This document shows positions 46,209 through 55,391 of a DNA stretch of 64,000 nt, piece after piece. Origin of the DNA: Parabacteroides distasonis (GTDB lineage: Bacteria > Bacteroidota > Bacteroidia > Bacteroidales > Tannerellaceae); contig NZ_SRYM01000007.1 in assembly GCF_004793765.1 (NCBI RefSeq), positions 53,008-117,007 on the forward strand, read 5' to 3'. Both the position numbers and the translations under genes were made by a program. The notes beneath the pieces are model-generated. The model worked only from the letters and a program-made list of their open reading frames with translations, was not told the origin of the DNA and did not search any database. Each line of letters begins with the position of its first letter. Position 1 is the first letter of the stretch.

Positions 46209-46760
46209 ATGCAATCCTATACAGAAGACGAAATTGTAGTACAGCTCCGGGACCCGGCCCGACAACGTGAGGCCTTCGCCAAGGTCGTAAGCTTGTATGG
46301 CGAGAAGTTGTATTGGCATATACGAAAGATGGTACTGGATCATGAGGATGCGAACGACTTACTCCAAAATACATTTTTGAAAGCTTGGACGAACATCGAG
46401 CTTTTTCGTGGCGAGGCTAAATTATCTACATGGCTTTATAAGATCGCGATCAACGAATGCATTACTTTCCTAAATAAACAGCGAAATATGAATAACGTAT
46501 CTATTGACGATGCGGATACCTTTTTGCTGGAACGTTTGAAAGGGGATGAATACTTCGATGGTGACGAGATACAGGTAAGATTGCAAAACGCTATTCTTAC
46601 CTTGCCGGAGAAACAACGCTTGGTTTTCAATATGAAGTATAACGAGGAGATGAAGTACGAGGAGATGTCCGAGATACTAGGTACCTCTGTCGGGGCTTTG
46701 AAGGCCTCGTATCATCATGCGGTGAAAAAAATCGAGGAGTTTTTAACAAAAGAGGTTTAA
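46209..46760 (+). CDS. ECF-type RNA polymerase sigma factor
   Basis: A 183-residue sigma-70-family factor with regions 2 and 4 only. Region 2 includes DANDLLQNTFLKAWTNIELFRGEAKLSTWLYKIAINE (read in parts: region 2.2 DLLQNTFLKAW, region 2.3-2.4 STWLYKIA). Region 4 has LPEKQRLVFNMKYNEEMKYE and the helix-turn-helix EEMSEILGTSVGALKASYHHA. The start is the ATG at 46209; the frame upstream runs through the tRNA and is not coding. The next gene encodes a small single-pass membrane protein, in the place of an anti-sigma factor. Confidence 0.92.
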   Translation: MQSYTEDEIVVQLRDPARQREAFAKVVSLYGEKLYWHIRKMVLDHEDANDLLQNTFLKAWTNIELFRGEAKLSTWLYKIAINECITFLNKQRNMNNVSIDDADTFLLERLKGDEYFDGDEIQVRLQNAILTLPEKQRLVFNMKYNEEMKYEEMSEILGTSVGALKASYHHAVKKIEEFLTKEV

Positions 46761-46807
46761 ACCTTTTGCCCGAATCGCTGTCAAAGCAATATAAAAAGAG
46801 AAAAAGT

Positions 46808-47200
46808 ATGAAAAAAGAAGAAAACAACCTAGATCGCTTGAAAGGAACTAATCCTTTCACTGTACCGGAAGGGTATATGGAAGGGCTTACGGAGCGGATC
46901 ATGAGTCAGCTCCCCGAGAAGCCGGAGGAGAGGGCGAAACGGATTTCCTTGATGGATCGTGTTCGTCCGTGGTTGTACATGGCTGCGGTATTCGCTGGTC
47001 TTGGTTTGTTTTTCAAGGCTATCGTGGGAATAAACGGTTCCGATGGTAGTACTGCGTCTGATTCTTTACTGGTCCGGACGGAAGTCCCGACAACGGCTTT
47101 AGACGCTATTGAAGCGGAAGAAGATGAGGAGTATTTGGAGTATTTGGAAGTTCAGTACGCCAATTATCTCTTAGATGAGGAACTTTCCTATTCTGAATAA
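46808..47200 (+). CDS. small single-pass membrane protein, candidate anti-sigma factor
   Basis: A 130-residue protein from the ATG at 46808. The cytoplasmic N-terminal half (about 1-50) contains LKGTNPFTVPEGYMEGLTERIMSQLP, read in parts as an amphipathic sigma-binding-like helix. One membrane segment follows (about 53-70, WLYMAAVFAGLGLFF), and then an acidic C-terminal tail (EEDEEYLEYLE). Topology and position right after the sigma gene fit an anti-sigma role. No zinc-binding anti-sigma motif is present, so the role is inferred. Confidence 0.7.
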   Translation: MKKEENNLDRLKGTNPFTVPEGYMEGLTERIMSQLPEKPEERAKRISLMDRVRPWLYMAAVFAGLGLFFKAIVGINGSDGSTASDSLLVRTEVPTTALDAIEAEEDEEYLEYLEVQYANYLLDEELSYSE

Positions 47201-47246
47201 AGTTTAAAATAGTAATTTTATCGAAGATTTTTGTAATAATACTTGT

Positions 47247-47720
47247 ATGAATAAAATATTTTTCATTACATTTGTAGCGATTTCGGTTCTACTCTCTTTC
47301 AATGCTACGGCACAAGAGAAGAAAGAGCAAAGACATTTTGATAGAGAAGCATTCGAAGCAAGGCGGAATGCTTTTATTACGGCTGAAGTTGGCCTTACAC
47401 CTGAGGAAGCTGCACAATTTATTCCTTTATGCAATGAGTTGCGACAGAAAAAATTTGAGGTAGGTCGTGAATGTCGTAAGTTATCAAAAGAAATTCGACA
47501 TAAGGAGAATCCGACAGATGCTGATTATAACAAAGTGATAGACGAATGTCTGGATGTTGAGATAAAAGAGGCACAGTTGGAAAAAGAGTATTTTGAGAGA
47601 TTCAAGAAGATACTTTCTCCCGAAAAGGTCTATAAATACCGAAATGCGGAATATAAGTTTGTCCGGAATTTTATGAAGAGTGGTCGGGACAATAAAAAGG
47701 AAGAAAAACAGAAAAAGTAA
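47247..47720 (+). CDS. secreted Spy/CpxP-like helical protein
   Basis: A 157-residue protein with a signal peptide ending near residue 22 (NATAQ). The mature chain is all helical and highly charged, with LTPEEAAQFIPLCNELRQKKFE and EYFERFKKILSPEKVYKYRNAE. That pair of LTxxE and LSPEKVxK helices is reminiscent of the Spy/CpxP periplasmic chaperones that answer envelope stress. It follows the sigma and membrane-protein pair, so it could be a regulated target. Relationship is distant. Confidence 0.65.
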   Translation: MNKIFFITFVAISVLLSFNATAQEKKEQRHFDREAFEARRNAFITAEVGLTPEEAAQFIPLCNELRQKKFEVGRECRKLSKEIRHKENPTDADYNKVIDECLDVEIKEAQLEKEYFERFKKILSPEKVYKYRNAEYKFVRNFMKSGRDNKKEEKQKK

Positions 47721-47830
47721 AATATTATCATTATTTGTGTTTTTTGTTTAGATTTAGTTTTGGCGTTTAAGTTAAGGGAGGGGTGGCGACGTGATGTCGG
47801 TTCCCCTTTTGTTTTGCCCTTATCCTTGCT

Positions 47831-48616
47831 TTATAAGCCTTTGGCCTTGGCCTCATTCCATAGTTGGTCCATTTCCTCCAATGTCATATCTTTCAAGGAA
47901 CGACCTTCTTGGATCGTATGTTCCTCCAGATAATTAAAACGGCGGGTAAACTTCTGGTTCGTGCGTTCCAATGCATTGTCCGGATTTATTTTGTATAGGC
48001 GGGCAGCGTTGATCAAGCTAAAGAAGAGATCTCCGAACTCAGCTTCCATCTTATCTGCGTCCATCCTGTCTATCTCGGTTTTCAACTCATTCAATTCCTC
48101 CTGTACCTTATCCCATACTTGATCCCGTTGTTCCCAGTCGAAACCTACGTTACGGGCCTTATCTTGGATACGATGCGCTTTTACTACGGATGGGAGGGAA
48201 GCGGGAACACCTTCCAGCACGGTTTTGTTACCCCCCTTTTCTTTCAATTTAAGCTGCTCCCAGCTTTGCTCTACCTTTTGGGCGGTATCGGCGGAGGTAT
48301 CTCCGAATACGTGTGGATGGCGGTAAATCAGTTTCTGGCAAAGGCTGTCGCAGACATCCTTGATATCGAAAGCTTCTTTTTCCTCGCCGATCTTGGAGTA
48401 AAAGACGATGTGCAATAACAGGTCTCCTAATTCCTTTTTTATGTTTGTGTTATCCTCACGCATCAGGGCCTCGCATAATTCATAGGTTTCCTCGATCGTA
48501 TTCGTACGGAGGCTCTCGTTTGTCTGTTTACGATCCCAAGGGCATTTTACCCGTAATTCATCCAGAATGTCGAGTAATTGCCCGAAGGCTTCCAGCTTCT
48601 CTTCTCTAGTTGCCAT
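47831..48616 (-). CDS. mazG: nucleoside triphosphate pyrophosphohydrolase MazG
   Basis: A 261-residue all-alpha pyrophosphatase that hydrolyses NTPs and dNTPs to the monophosphate, limiting damaged nucleotides and lowering ppGpp. Two MazG domains are visible. The first has CPWDRKQTNESL, ETYELCEAL and KKELGDLLLHIVFYSKIGEE. The second has EELNELKTEIDR and EAEFGDLFFSLINAARL. The repeated ExxE and ExxD motifs bind Mg2+. It stands alone, 69 bp from the dsbD-like gene. Confidence 0.95.
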   Translation of the reverse strand: MATREEKLEAFGQLLDILDELRVKCPWDRKQTNESLRTNTIEETYELCEALMREDNTNIKKELGDLLLHIVFYSKIGEEKEAFDIKDVCDSLCQKLIYRHPHVFGDTSADTAQKVEQSWEQLKLKEKGGNKTVLEGVPASLPSVVKAHRIQDKARNVGFDWEQRDQVWDKVQEELNELKTEIDRMDADKMEAEFGDLFFSLINAARLYKINPDNALERTNQKFTRRFNYLEEHTIQEGRSLKDMTLEEMDQLWNEAKAKGL

Positions 48617-48652
48617 ATTATTTACTTATTCTATAATGATTGTAAAAAGAAT

Positions 48653-48677
48653 GAGGGCAGGGTAGAACCCGGCCCTC
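48653..48677 (-). terminator. terminator of the DsbD-like gene
   Basis: GAGGGCAGGG (48653-48662) pairs with CCCGGCCCTC (48668-48677), one mismatch, with a T-rich stretch following on the minus strand. Confidence 0.7.
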
Positions 48678-48685
48678 TGTTTGTT

Positions 48686-50773
48686 TTATTGTTGTTCTTT
48701 CTTGAATTCTTTCAATCCGTTTTGAAGGAACTGGATGTATTTGGAAACATCCTCATTGAATGCGTATGAAGGTCCGAGCGGCTGTCCCTCGTCATTCAAT
48801 AAGATGTAGAATGGCTGGGCATTAGAACCGAACTTGCTTCGTTGCAAATAACTCCATTTATCACCGATCGTTTTCAGCTTACGAGTCTTTCCGTTCTCTT
48901 GGATCTCGATGGGTTGCGGGAGTTTCGTTTTATCGTCTACCATGAGAGTGATTAACACGTAACCATTTTCTAGCATTTGTTTCACCTTAGGATCCGTCCA
49001 AACGGAAGCCTCCATCTTACGGCAGTTTACGCAACCGAAACCGGAGAAGTCGATCATGACGGGTTTATTTACCTTCTTGGCATAAGCCATACCGGATTCA
49101 TAATCGTCGAACGCAGCGTGTACCTCGTTTTTGTATAGATTGAAATCTTGTGTATACAACGGAGGAGCGAATGCGCTGATTGCCTTTAACGGAGCGCCCC
49201 AAAGTCCCGGAACCATGTAAATGGCGAAAGCGAAAGAGATAATCGCCATGAACAGACGAGGAACAGATACATATTTTACTTCGCTATCATGGCTAAACTT
49301 GATCTTTCCTAATAAATAAACACCCAATAAGCTGAAGATCACGATCCAAAGCACGATAAAAGCCTCACGGTCTAGTAAACGCCAGCCATACGCTAAGTCC
49401 GCTACGGAAAGGAACTTCAAAGCCAATGCCAACTCCAAGAAGCCCAATACGACCTTCACTGAATTCAACCATCCGCCGGATTTCGGCATACTTTGCAGCA
49501 TATTCGGGAAGATGGCGAAGACACTGAACGGGATGGATAACGCCAAAGCGAAACCAAACATACCGATAGCCGGTCCTACCGCCGTACCCATAGAAGCAGC
49601 CTGTACCAACAAGGTTCCGATAATCGGCCCCGTACAAGAGAAAGATACCAATACCAACGTAAACGACATAAAGAAAATACTTAATATACCGGTCGTTGAA
49701 TCGGCCTTGCTATCCAATTTGCTAGTCCATGACGCAGGTAATACCAGCTCGAAGGCTCCGAAGAAGGAGACTGCGAATACTACCAACAGCAAGAAGAACA
49801 GGATATTAAAGATCGCGTTCGTTGATAAATCATTCAATGCACTCGCTCCGAAGATGCCGGTAATCAACAAGCCCATAACCAAATAGATTACGATAATAGA
49901 TAATCCATAGGTGATAGCGTCGCGAATCGCTTTCTTACGATCTTTCGTACGTTTCAGGAAGAAGCTAACCGTCATAGGGATCATCGGCCAAACGCAAGGA
50001 GTCAATAAGGCGATCAAACCTCCCAAGAAACCCGCAAAGAAGATGAATAACCAAGACGTATCCGCCGCCGATACCGTAGCGTCGCCGAACGATTTCAATT
50101 GGTCGATAACCGGAGACCAAAGATTCGGGCTGTCGGTTAAGCTGTCGGATGCTTTAGGAGATGTCGTAGCCGGTGTCTCTTTAGCGGCGGGGTCCGGAGT
50201 GTTCAATTCGCTAGCATCTTCCGCTACGACCTGCGTATCCGGCTGTACGGTCGTGACGTCATCTTTATCCACCTCTGTAGTCGAGCTATTAGCTGCCAGA
50301 GCTGGATCTACATGGATACTTTTCTTATCGAAAGAGAAAGGTATTTGATCCGGGGGAAGGCAAGTCTCGTCATTACAAGCCATAAATTCCACCTCGCCCT
50401 CCGCCTTGAATTTTGCGGGATCGGTAACCTTTAGTTTTTGGGTGAACGATACCGTACCCGGATACCAACGAAGATTCATGGCGAATTGCTCGTCGTAAAC
50501 CGTGGTTGGCTTTACTGAAGGAACCGGCTGGCCTATCAGTTCAGCTCCATTCAATGTCTCGAATGTGAAAGATGTAGAAACAGGACCTCCTTCCGGCAGG
50601 TTCATGTCATACAGGTGCCAACCTTTCTCCGCCGTGGCGGTAAAGACGATCTCTTTCTCGGGTGCGCCGCCCTTGTCGTCTAGTTTAATTTTCCACTTGA
50701 CAGGCGTAAGTATTTGTGCCTGCGCTACCAGCGCTATTAGCGCCAGCATGATCGAACTGATGAGCTTCTTCAT
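48686..50773 (-). CDS. dsbD: thiol:disulfide interchange protein, DsbD family
   Basis: A 695-residue reductant carrier across the inner membrane. The signal peptide (ALVAQA) is followed by an N-terminal DsbD-alpha-like domain (about 25-150) with CNDETC as the reactive pair. A Ser/Thr/Pro linker leads to a membrane domain of about eight helices, with cysteines in CVWPMIPMTVSFF and SCTGPI. A periplasmic thioredoxin-like C-terminus carries FGCVNCRKME. It passes electrons from cytoplasmic thioredoxin to periplasmic partners. Co-oriented with the RluA gene upstream, 21 bp away, so likely an operon. Confidence 0.93.
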   Translation of the reverse strand: MKKLISSIMLALIALVAQAQILTPVKWKIKLDDKGGAPEKEIVFTATAEKGWHLYDMNLPEGGPVSTSFTFETLNGAELIGQPVPSVKPTTVYDEQFAMNLRWYPGTVSFTQKLKVTDPAKFKAEGEVEFMACNDETCLPPDQIPFSFDKKSIHVDPALAANSSTTEVDKDDVTTVQPDTQVVAEDASELNTPDPAAKETPATTSPKASDSLTDSPNLWSPVIDQLKSFGDATVSAADTSWLFIFFAGFLGGLIALLTPCVWPMIPMTVSFFLKRTKDRKKAIRDAITYGLSIIVIYLVMGLLITGIFGASALNDLSTNAIFNILFFLLLVVFAVSFFGAFELVLPASWTSKLDSKADSTTGILSIFFMSFTLVLVSFSCTGPIIGTLLVQAASMGTAVGPAIGMFGFALALSIPFSVFAIFPNMLQSMPKSGGWLNSVKVVLGFLELALALKFLSVADLAYGWRLLDREAFIVLWIVIFSLLGVYLLGKIKFSHDSEVKYVSVPRLFMAIISFAFAIYMVPGLWGAPLKAISAFAPPLYTQDFNLYKNEVHAAFDDYESGMAYAKKVNKPVMIDFSGFGCVNCRKMEASVWTDPKVKQMLENGYVLITLMVDDKTKLPQPIEIQENGKTRKLKTIGDKWSYLQRSKFGSNAQPFYILLNDEGQPLGPSYAFNEDVSKYIQFLQNGLKEFKKEQQ

Positions 50774-50794
50774 TTTTTGTCCTTTATTGATAGA

Positions 50795-51709
50795 TTACTT
50801 TGCTGTCGATGTGAATTTCTCCGGGATCCGTGTCTCGAAGCGCATCTCCTCGCCTGTTACCGGGTGGATGAAACAGAGCCTGCGGGCATGGAGCATCAAG
50901 CGTCCGGCGGGATTTGTCTCCGCCCCGTATTTAGAGTCTCCGGCTATCGGATGGCCGATGGATTGCATCTGCGCACGGATTTGGTTCTTGCGTCCCGTCT
51001 CCAGATCGAGTTCCACGAGCGAATAGCGATTGTTCGTTTGCAGGAGTCGGTAGCGTGTGATCGCTTCCTTCCCGTCACCATCTTGCGTCACGTACACTTG
51101 CATATGCTTGTTCTCCACGAGGTTGGATACGATCAAATCCGTGTCTTTCTCCGGTCGTCCCTCTATCACGGCCACGTAGGTCCGTTGCGTGACGGCCTCG
51201 CTCCAATTGGACTGTAGTTGCTCTTTTACCTTCTGGTTCTTGGCGAACATCATGATACCCGATGTGTCTCGGTCCAGACGGTGCAAAACGAATATCTTGT
51301 TGCGAGGGTCGCATTCTTTCAAGTAATCGCTCAGGATACGGTAGGCCGTACGCTCCTTGATACGATCGGTAGATACGGATAGCAAACCTTCCCGCTTGTT
51401 GATCACGATGAGGTCATCATCTTCCCAAACAATTCTAAGTAACGGATTGTTGAATTCCACCTTCCCTCTTCCATAGTTGATCCCGACCGTATCGTTAGGG
51501 TTCAGCGGGGCATCGAACTGCCGGGTGACTTTCCCGTTTACCGAGATCTGTCCCCTGCTCAATAATCCTTTCACGGACGAGCGGCTTTGTTCTTTTAATA
51601 ACTCGAACAGGAAAGGTAGCAAAGTGTTACTTTCACCCACCATTACCCGTCGTTCTTTAGAGGGTTTACGTCGATTATCCCCTCCTTTATACTCAGATCG
51701 CTTTCTCAT
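50795..51709 (-). CDS. RluA-family pseudouridine synthase
   Basis: A 304-residue RNA pseudouridine synthase. An S4-like RNA-binding domain is at about 30-100 (SVKGLLSRGQISVNGKVTRQFDAPL, read in parts). The catalytic domain has the signature HRLDRDTSGIMMFAKN with the catalytic Asp. ALEIDL-like VELDLETGRKNQIRAQM and GHPIAGDSKYG follow. The substrate (23S rRNA or tRNA position) cannot be told from sequence. A Lys/Arg-rich N-terminal extension (about 1-20) precedes the S4 domain. Confidence 0.92.
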   Translation of the reverse strand: MRKRSEYKGGDNRRKPSKERRVMVGESNTLLPFLFELLKEQSRSSVKGLLSRGQISVNGKVTRQFDAPLNPNDTVGINYGRGKVEFNNPLLRIVWEDDDLIVINKREGLLSVSTDRIKERTAYRILSDYLKECDPRNKIFVLHRLDRDTSGIMMFAKNQKVKEQLQSNWSEAVTQRTYVAVIEGRPEKDTDLIVSNLVENKHMQVYVTQDGDGKEAITRYRLLQTNNRYSLVELDLETGRKNQIRAQMQSIGHPIAGDSKYGAETNPAGRLMLHARRLCFIHPVTGEEMRFETRIPEKFTSTAK

Positions 51710-51867
51710 ATCTATTTTTTATAGTACGCGAAGATACAGGCATTTACGCAAAGCTGCAATAGTGCGGAATAGAAAAACCGTTATAAATAGTTTGCTTGTT
51801 ATTAGGAATAAACTTTTAAATCCCCAGATATAAAAGTAATAGCCATTCACTCTGTTTTTTAAATAGC

Positions 51868-52116
51868 GAGGTTGTGTCAAAACTCAAATTGAGCCTAGAT
51901 GGGCTTTTGATTTGAAACTTGAACAAAAAGAAGAGCCATACTCATTACTCAAAACAGAGCTTGATACGACTCTTTTAGGTCCTGTGGTTACAATCTGTAA
52001 CTTTTCGGAGAGATCATTTTAGTTTTGCCGCATTTACATTTGCAGTATTAAATATCCCAATAAAAATATAAGTGTATATTTGAAAAGAAGAGTTGCAGTG
52101 AACCAACTTTGACACT
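51868..52116. mobile_element. possible degenerate IS/MITE remnant in a 630-bp gene-free gap
   Basis: 51710-52340 has no gene. GAGGTTGTGTCAAAACTC at the left (51868) and CAACTTTGACACT at the right (52104-52116) are imperfect inverted ends of the type seen on IS1182/IS5-like elements. The interior has no open frame. A perfect 11-bp inverted repeat, AGAGTTGCAGT (52089-52099) with ACTGCAACTCT (52145-52155), overlaps the right side. Weak evidence. Confidence 0.35.
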
Positions 52117-52340
52117 AGTTTTTAATGACTATAGGCTGAATCAGACTGCAACTCTCTTAATCGGAGAACCTAGCCAGTTAGAATTGTAGGCTTACGACCT
52201 AATAAATGTATTAGCTGTTTCTCCTTCATGTTTGTATCAATTAGCTTCATAGATTATCGCTATTGAACTATATTTGTAATCTGAAAATATTATAAATAGC
52301 ATCACCTGTTGCAAGAACCAATTGGGCAAGCCATATGATT

Positions 52341-52493
52341 ATGCTTAACAGTTCGCTTCCATTGGGTGTAAGTTATTGGTATATGAAACAGTCCGTGGAA
52401 ATGGGCAATGGTTTTGCTTTTGTTGCCCGACAGAAGCATTTTCAAATTGATAACAGTGATTTCTTTGCCGACCTGATTCTATATTTGGAATAA
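52341..52493 (+). pseudogene. fragment of a DUF1016/YhcG-type PD-(D/E)XK nuclease
   Basis: A 50-codon frame ending at the natural-looking stop TAA (52491). It contains VEMGNGFAFVARQKHFQI and DFFADLILY, which closely resemble the C-terminal nuclease core of YhcG-like proteins (GxGFAFVGRQ...DFYIDLLFYH). The rest of that family (N-terminal 200 or so residues) is absent upstream. It is a small relic of a mobile or defence-type gene. Confidence 0.65.
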
Positions 52494-52541
52494 GCGGCAA
52501 GTCGATTGACGAAGTAAAACGTAACTATAAAGGATAGTATT

Positions 52542-52827
52542 ATGAATATCGAGGAACTGCTACAGCAACTCTTAGAAAGAAAGACCGATATGCGTTTCAA
52601 CAATGTAGAGATTAATCCGAATACGATACGGGCAATCATGATAAATGAGGTTGTTCCATCATGCCCGGAAGATGATTTCTATGGAAAACCGGATGCCGCA
52701 TCCGGTCTATGCGTGGATGGGTTGGATTTGCGCTTTGAGCCCATCCGAAACGACTTTTGAATCATTGAAGCCATATATACTTGAATCTTATGAATATGCA
52801 AAAGAGAAATTCAGCAAAAGGAAATAA
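52542..52827 (+). pseudogene. short ORF, probably one frameshifted small gene
   Basis: A 72-codon frame (MNIEELLQQLLERKTDM to LRFEPIRNDF) ends at a TGA at 52758. The next frame continues with ESLKPYILESYEYAKEKFSKRK, read in parts, to a stop at 52825. Joining them at the CGACTTTTGAA run needs one base change and gives about 95 residues. No family recognised. It lies in a decaying region, so it may not be expressed. Confidence 0.35.
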
Positions 52828-53170
52828 CCGTTGTGATAACGAATATATTTATTGGTTATGTATCACAGTTGCAGGAATGTTCATTTTACCATTCGCGATT
52901 GCTCATTTCGTATCGGAGTGCATCGGCATGGCCTTGTGTATGATATTATTTCTAGTTCTCAATCCAGCTTATTTAATCGTATTGGGAACTATTTGTGGAA
53001 GAAACATCAGGCAGATGTGGAATCTTCCGTTGATTGCTACAGTCATGTTTTTGGCTGGAACATGGTTGTTTTTTGATATAAAGGAGGTCTGGTTCCTGAT
53101 ATATGCCGCAATCTACCTTGTTTTGGGTTGGATCGCAATGTTTGTAAGCAAATATGTAAAGAGAGCTTAA
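52790..53170 (+). CDS. small membrane protein of unknown function
   Basis: A 126-residue protein with about four hydrophobic helices (YWLCITVAGMFILPFAI, IGMALCMILFLVLNPAYLIVL, LPLIATVMFLAGTWLFF, LIYAAIYLVLGWIAMFV). Start taken at the ATG 52790 (52796 also possible); the TTG at 52781 is less likely. It overlaps the end of the preceding broken frame. No family recognised. The absence of neighbouring intact genes makes its status uncertain. Confidence 0.5.
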   Translation: MNMQKRNSAKGNNRCDNEYIYWLCITVAGMFILPFAIAHFVSECIGMALCMILFLVLNPAYLIVLGTICGRNIRQMWNLPLIATVMFLAGTWLFFDIKEVWFLIYAAIYLVLGWIAMFVSKYVKRA

Positions 53171-53235
53171 ATATGGGAATGTGGAATCATTTATATTTCT
53201 GACAAAGCGGATTGAATGATTTTCAGTCTGCATCC

Positions 53236-53604
53236 CTAATGACTGGAATAACGGATATGAGAATGTCTCGGTCGGTTGCACTGTTGAAAATCCACAAAAT
53301 GCGACTTCCGATTAGCCATTTTTTCTAAATAGCCAATCAAACATTTAAGAATATTATCTGTCCACTTTGAATTTTGACAATACGGCATACATTTTATCAA
53401 AAACGGAAAGTTGTATACGCTAAAAGTTGGTGATTTATGTAGCCAAGCTAAAGGATGAACCGTGAATGTGCCTTCGCCTACTGTCATTTGGGGCGGAGCG
53501 GGGATAATGCTTACGCTTCTTTCTCCAGCATCTGAGGATGAATAGGCGATAAATGTAATAAAATTACAGAGGATCAATGTCCATGCGAGAGTGATTCTTT
53601 TCAT
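53236..53604 (-). pseudogene. N-terminal fragment of a GH20 beta-N-acetylhexosaminidase
   Basis: From the in-frame ATG at 53604 the protein starts with a signal peptide, then SVSIIPAPPQMTVGEGTFTV. This is the standard first strand of GH20 N-terminal domains in Bacteroidetes. After about 15 more residues the sequence loses resemblance, and there is no catalytic domain. The frame extends upstream of the ATG to 53706, but those codons overlap the promoter of the opposite gene. A truncated relic. Confidence 0.6.
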
Positions 53605-53686
53605 TCTTATTTTAAATTTATAGGTTATATCATGGTAAAAGTAAGGATTTGTTTTTACTTTTACACGAATTTCACAAAAGAGTGCT

Positions 53687-55351
53687 ATGATCAAAGAGAA
53701 TTTCATTAAGATTTACGAGGAGAGTTTCAAGGAAAACTGGGCCTTGCCGGCATTAACGGATTACGGAAAAGGTAAGACCTTCACTTTTGGTGATGTAGCA
53801 ACGGAGATCGCACGTATTCATCTTTTATTTCATGAATGCCAAGTCCGCCGAGGAGACAAGATTGCGTTGATCGGTAAAGACAGTTCCCGTTGGTGTATCG
53901 CTTATATGGCGGCTGTTACTTATGGGGCGATTATCGTACCAATTCTTCAAGACTTCAATCCGAATGACGTCCATCATATAATCAACCATTCTGAATCGGT
54001 CTTTTTGTTCGTTAGCGACCGGATTTGGGATTCCTTGGAAGAGGATAAGATCGAGGAGGTTCGCGGTGTATTTTCTCTTTCTGATTATCGTTGTTTACAT
54101 CAGCGGGATGGCGAGAATATCCAGAAACTGATGAAATCGCTGGATGAGAAGATGACCGAGAAATATCCGGATGGCTTTACCAAAGAGGATATCAAATATG
54201 CGGAGCTGGATAATGACAAGGTGGTAGAAATCAACTATACATCGGGTACGACCGGCTTCAGCAAAGGGGTTATGTTAACGGGGAATAATTTGGCCGGTAA
54301 CGTGACGTATGCCCGGACCTTGGATCTTTTGTTTAGAGGTGACAGGGAATTATGTTTCCTGCCTTTGGCCCATGCCTATAGTTGCGCTTTCAATTTATTA
54401 GTACCCATGGCATTCGGGGTGCATGTCTATTTGTTAGGTAAGGTGCCGTCTCCTAAAATCTTATTAAAGGCATTCGAGGAGGTGAAGCCGAACTTGATCT
54501 TGATGGTTCCGCTGATCTTGGAGAAGATCTATAAGAAGATGATTCTTCCTCAGTTGAGTAAGCGAACCTTGAAGTTGGCCTTGAATATCCCCTTGTTGGA
54601 CTCGCGCATCTACGCCCAGATCCGTAAACATTTGGTAGATGCCTTGGGTGGGCGTTTCCGCGAGGTGATCGTGGGGGGGGCCGCCATGAATCAAGAAGTA
54701 ACGGATTTCTTGTATAAGATCAAATTCCCGTTCACGATCGGTTATGGCATGACGGAATGTGGTCCGTTGATCAGTTATGACCATAATGATGAGTATGTGC
54801 CTGGCTCTTGCGGACAGATCTTGAAAGGGATCATGAAAGTCCGTATCGATTCGGAAGATCCTTATAATAAGGTAGGCGAGATCCAGGTATCGGGCGAGAA
54901 CGTAATGAAAGGCTATTATAAGAATGAGGAGGCAACCCAAAATGTCTTTACGAAAGATGGCTGGCTAAAAACGGGTGATTTGGGTACGATCGATCATGAC
55001 AACCGTATTTTTATACGTGGACGTAGCAAGACGATGATCTTGGGTCCCAGCGGGCAGAACATCTATCCGGAGGAGATCGAGTCCAAGCTGAACAACCTGC
55101 CTTTCATTATGGAGAGCCTGGTGGTGGAGAAGAACGGCAAGCTGGTCGCTTTGGTCTATCCCGATTACGACACGGTGGACAGCACGGGGATCTCGCACTC
55201 CGATCTCCCGGTCATCATGGAGCAAAACCGGATCGAGCTAAATAAGCTCCTGGCTCCTTACGAGACGATCTCTGAGGTGCAATTGTATCCGACAGAATTC
55301 GAGAAAACACCGAAGAAAAGTATTAAGCGTTATTTGTATAGCAATTATTGA
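53687..55351 (+). CDS. AMP-forming acyl-CoA synthetase (long-chain fatty acid-CoA ligase type)
   Basis: A 554-residue adenylate-forming enzyme. The P-loop-like YTSGTTGFSKGVMLTGNN is near residues 184-201. A5 is IGYGMTECGPLISY, A8 is DGWLKTGDLGTIDHDNRIFIRGR (read in parts), and the catalytic Lys is in KTPKKSIKRYLY near the C-terminus. It activates a fatty or aromatic acid as acyl-AMP, then acyl-CoA. The nearest subfamily is long-chain fatty-acid CoA ligase; the substrate is not certain. Stands alone. Confidence 0.88.
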   Translation: MIKENFIKIYEESFKENWALPALTDYGKGKTFTFGDVATEIARIHLLFHECQVRRGDKIALIGKDSSRWCIAYMAAVTYGAIIVPILQDFNPNDVHHIINHSESVFLFVSDRIWDSLEEDKIEEVRGVFSLSDYRCLHQRDGENIQKLMKSLDEKMTEKYPDGFTKEDIKYAELDNDKVVEINYTSGTTGFSKGVMLTGNNLAGNVTYARTLDLLFRGDRELCFLPLAHAYSCAFNLLVPMAFGVHVYLLGKVPSPKILLKAFEEVKPNLILMVPLILEKIYKKMILPQLSKRTLKLALNIPLLDSRIYAQIRKHLVDALGGRFREVIVGGAAMNQEVTDFLYKIKFPFTIGYGMTECGPLISYDHNDEYVPGSCGQILKGIMKVRIDSEDPYNKVGEIQVSGENVMKGYYKNEEATQNVFTKDGWLKTGDLGTIDHDNRIFIRGRSKTMILGPSGQNIYPEEIESKLNNLPFIMESLVVEKNGKLVALVYPDYDTVDSTGISHSDLPVIMEQNRIELNKLLAPYETISEVQLYPTEFEKTPKKSIKRYLYSNY

Positions 55352-55391
55352 GTGCTAGCGAGAGGAGGAATCGGTGAAGAGAATCCGATGC

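Noticed and set aside
53605..53706. Upstream part of the GH20 fragment's frame
   Set aside because: Lies ahead of a proper signal peptide and overlaps the acyl-CoA synthetase start region.
54664..54680. Eight-G run in the acyl-CoA synthetase as a phase-variation site
   Set aside because: Eight is short enough to arise from the conserved VGGA codons, and the frame is intact; less convincing than the eleven-G run in GH13.
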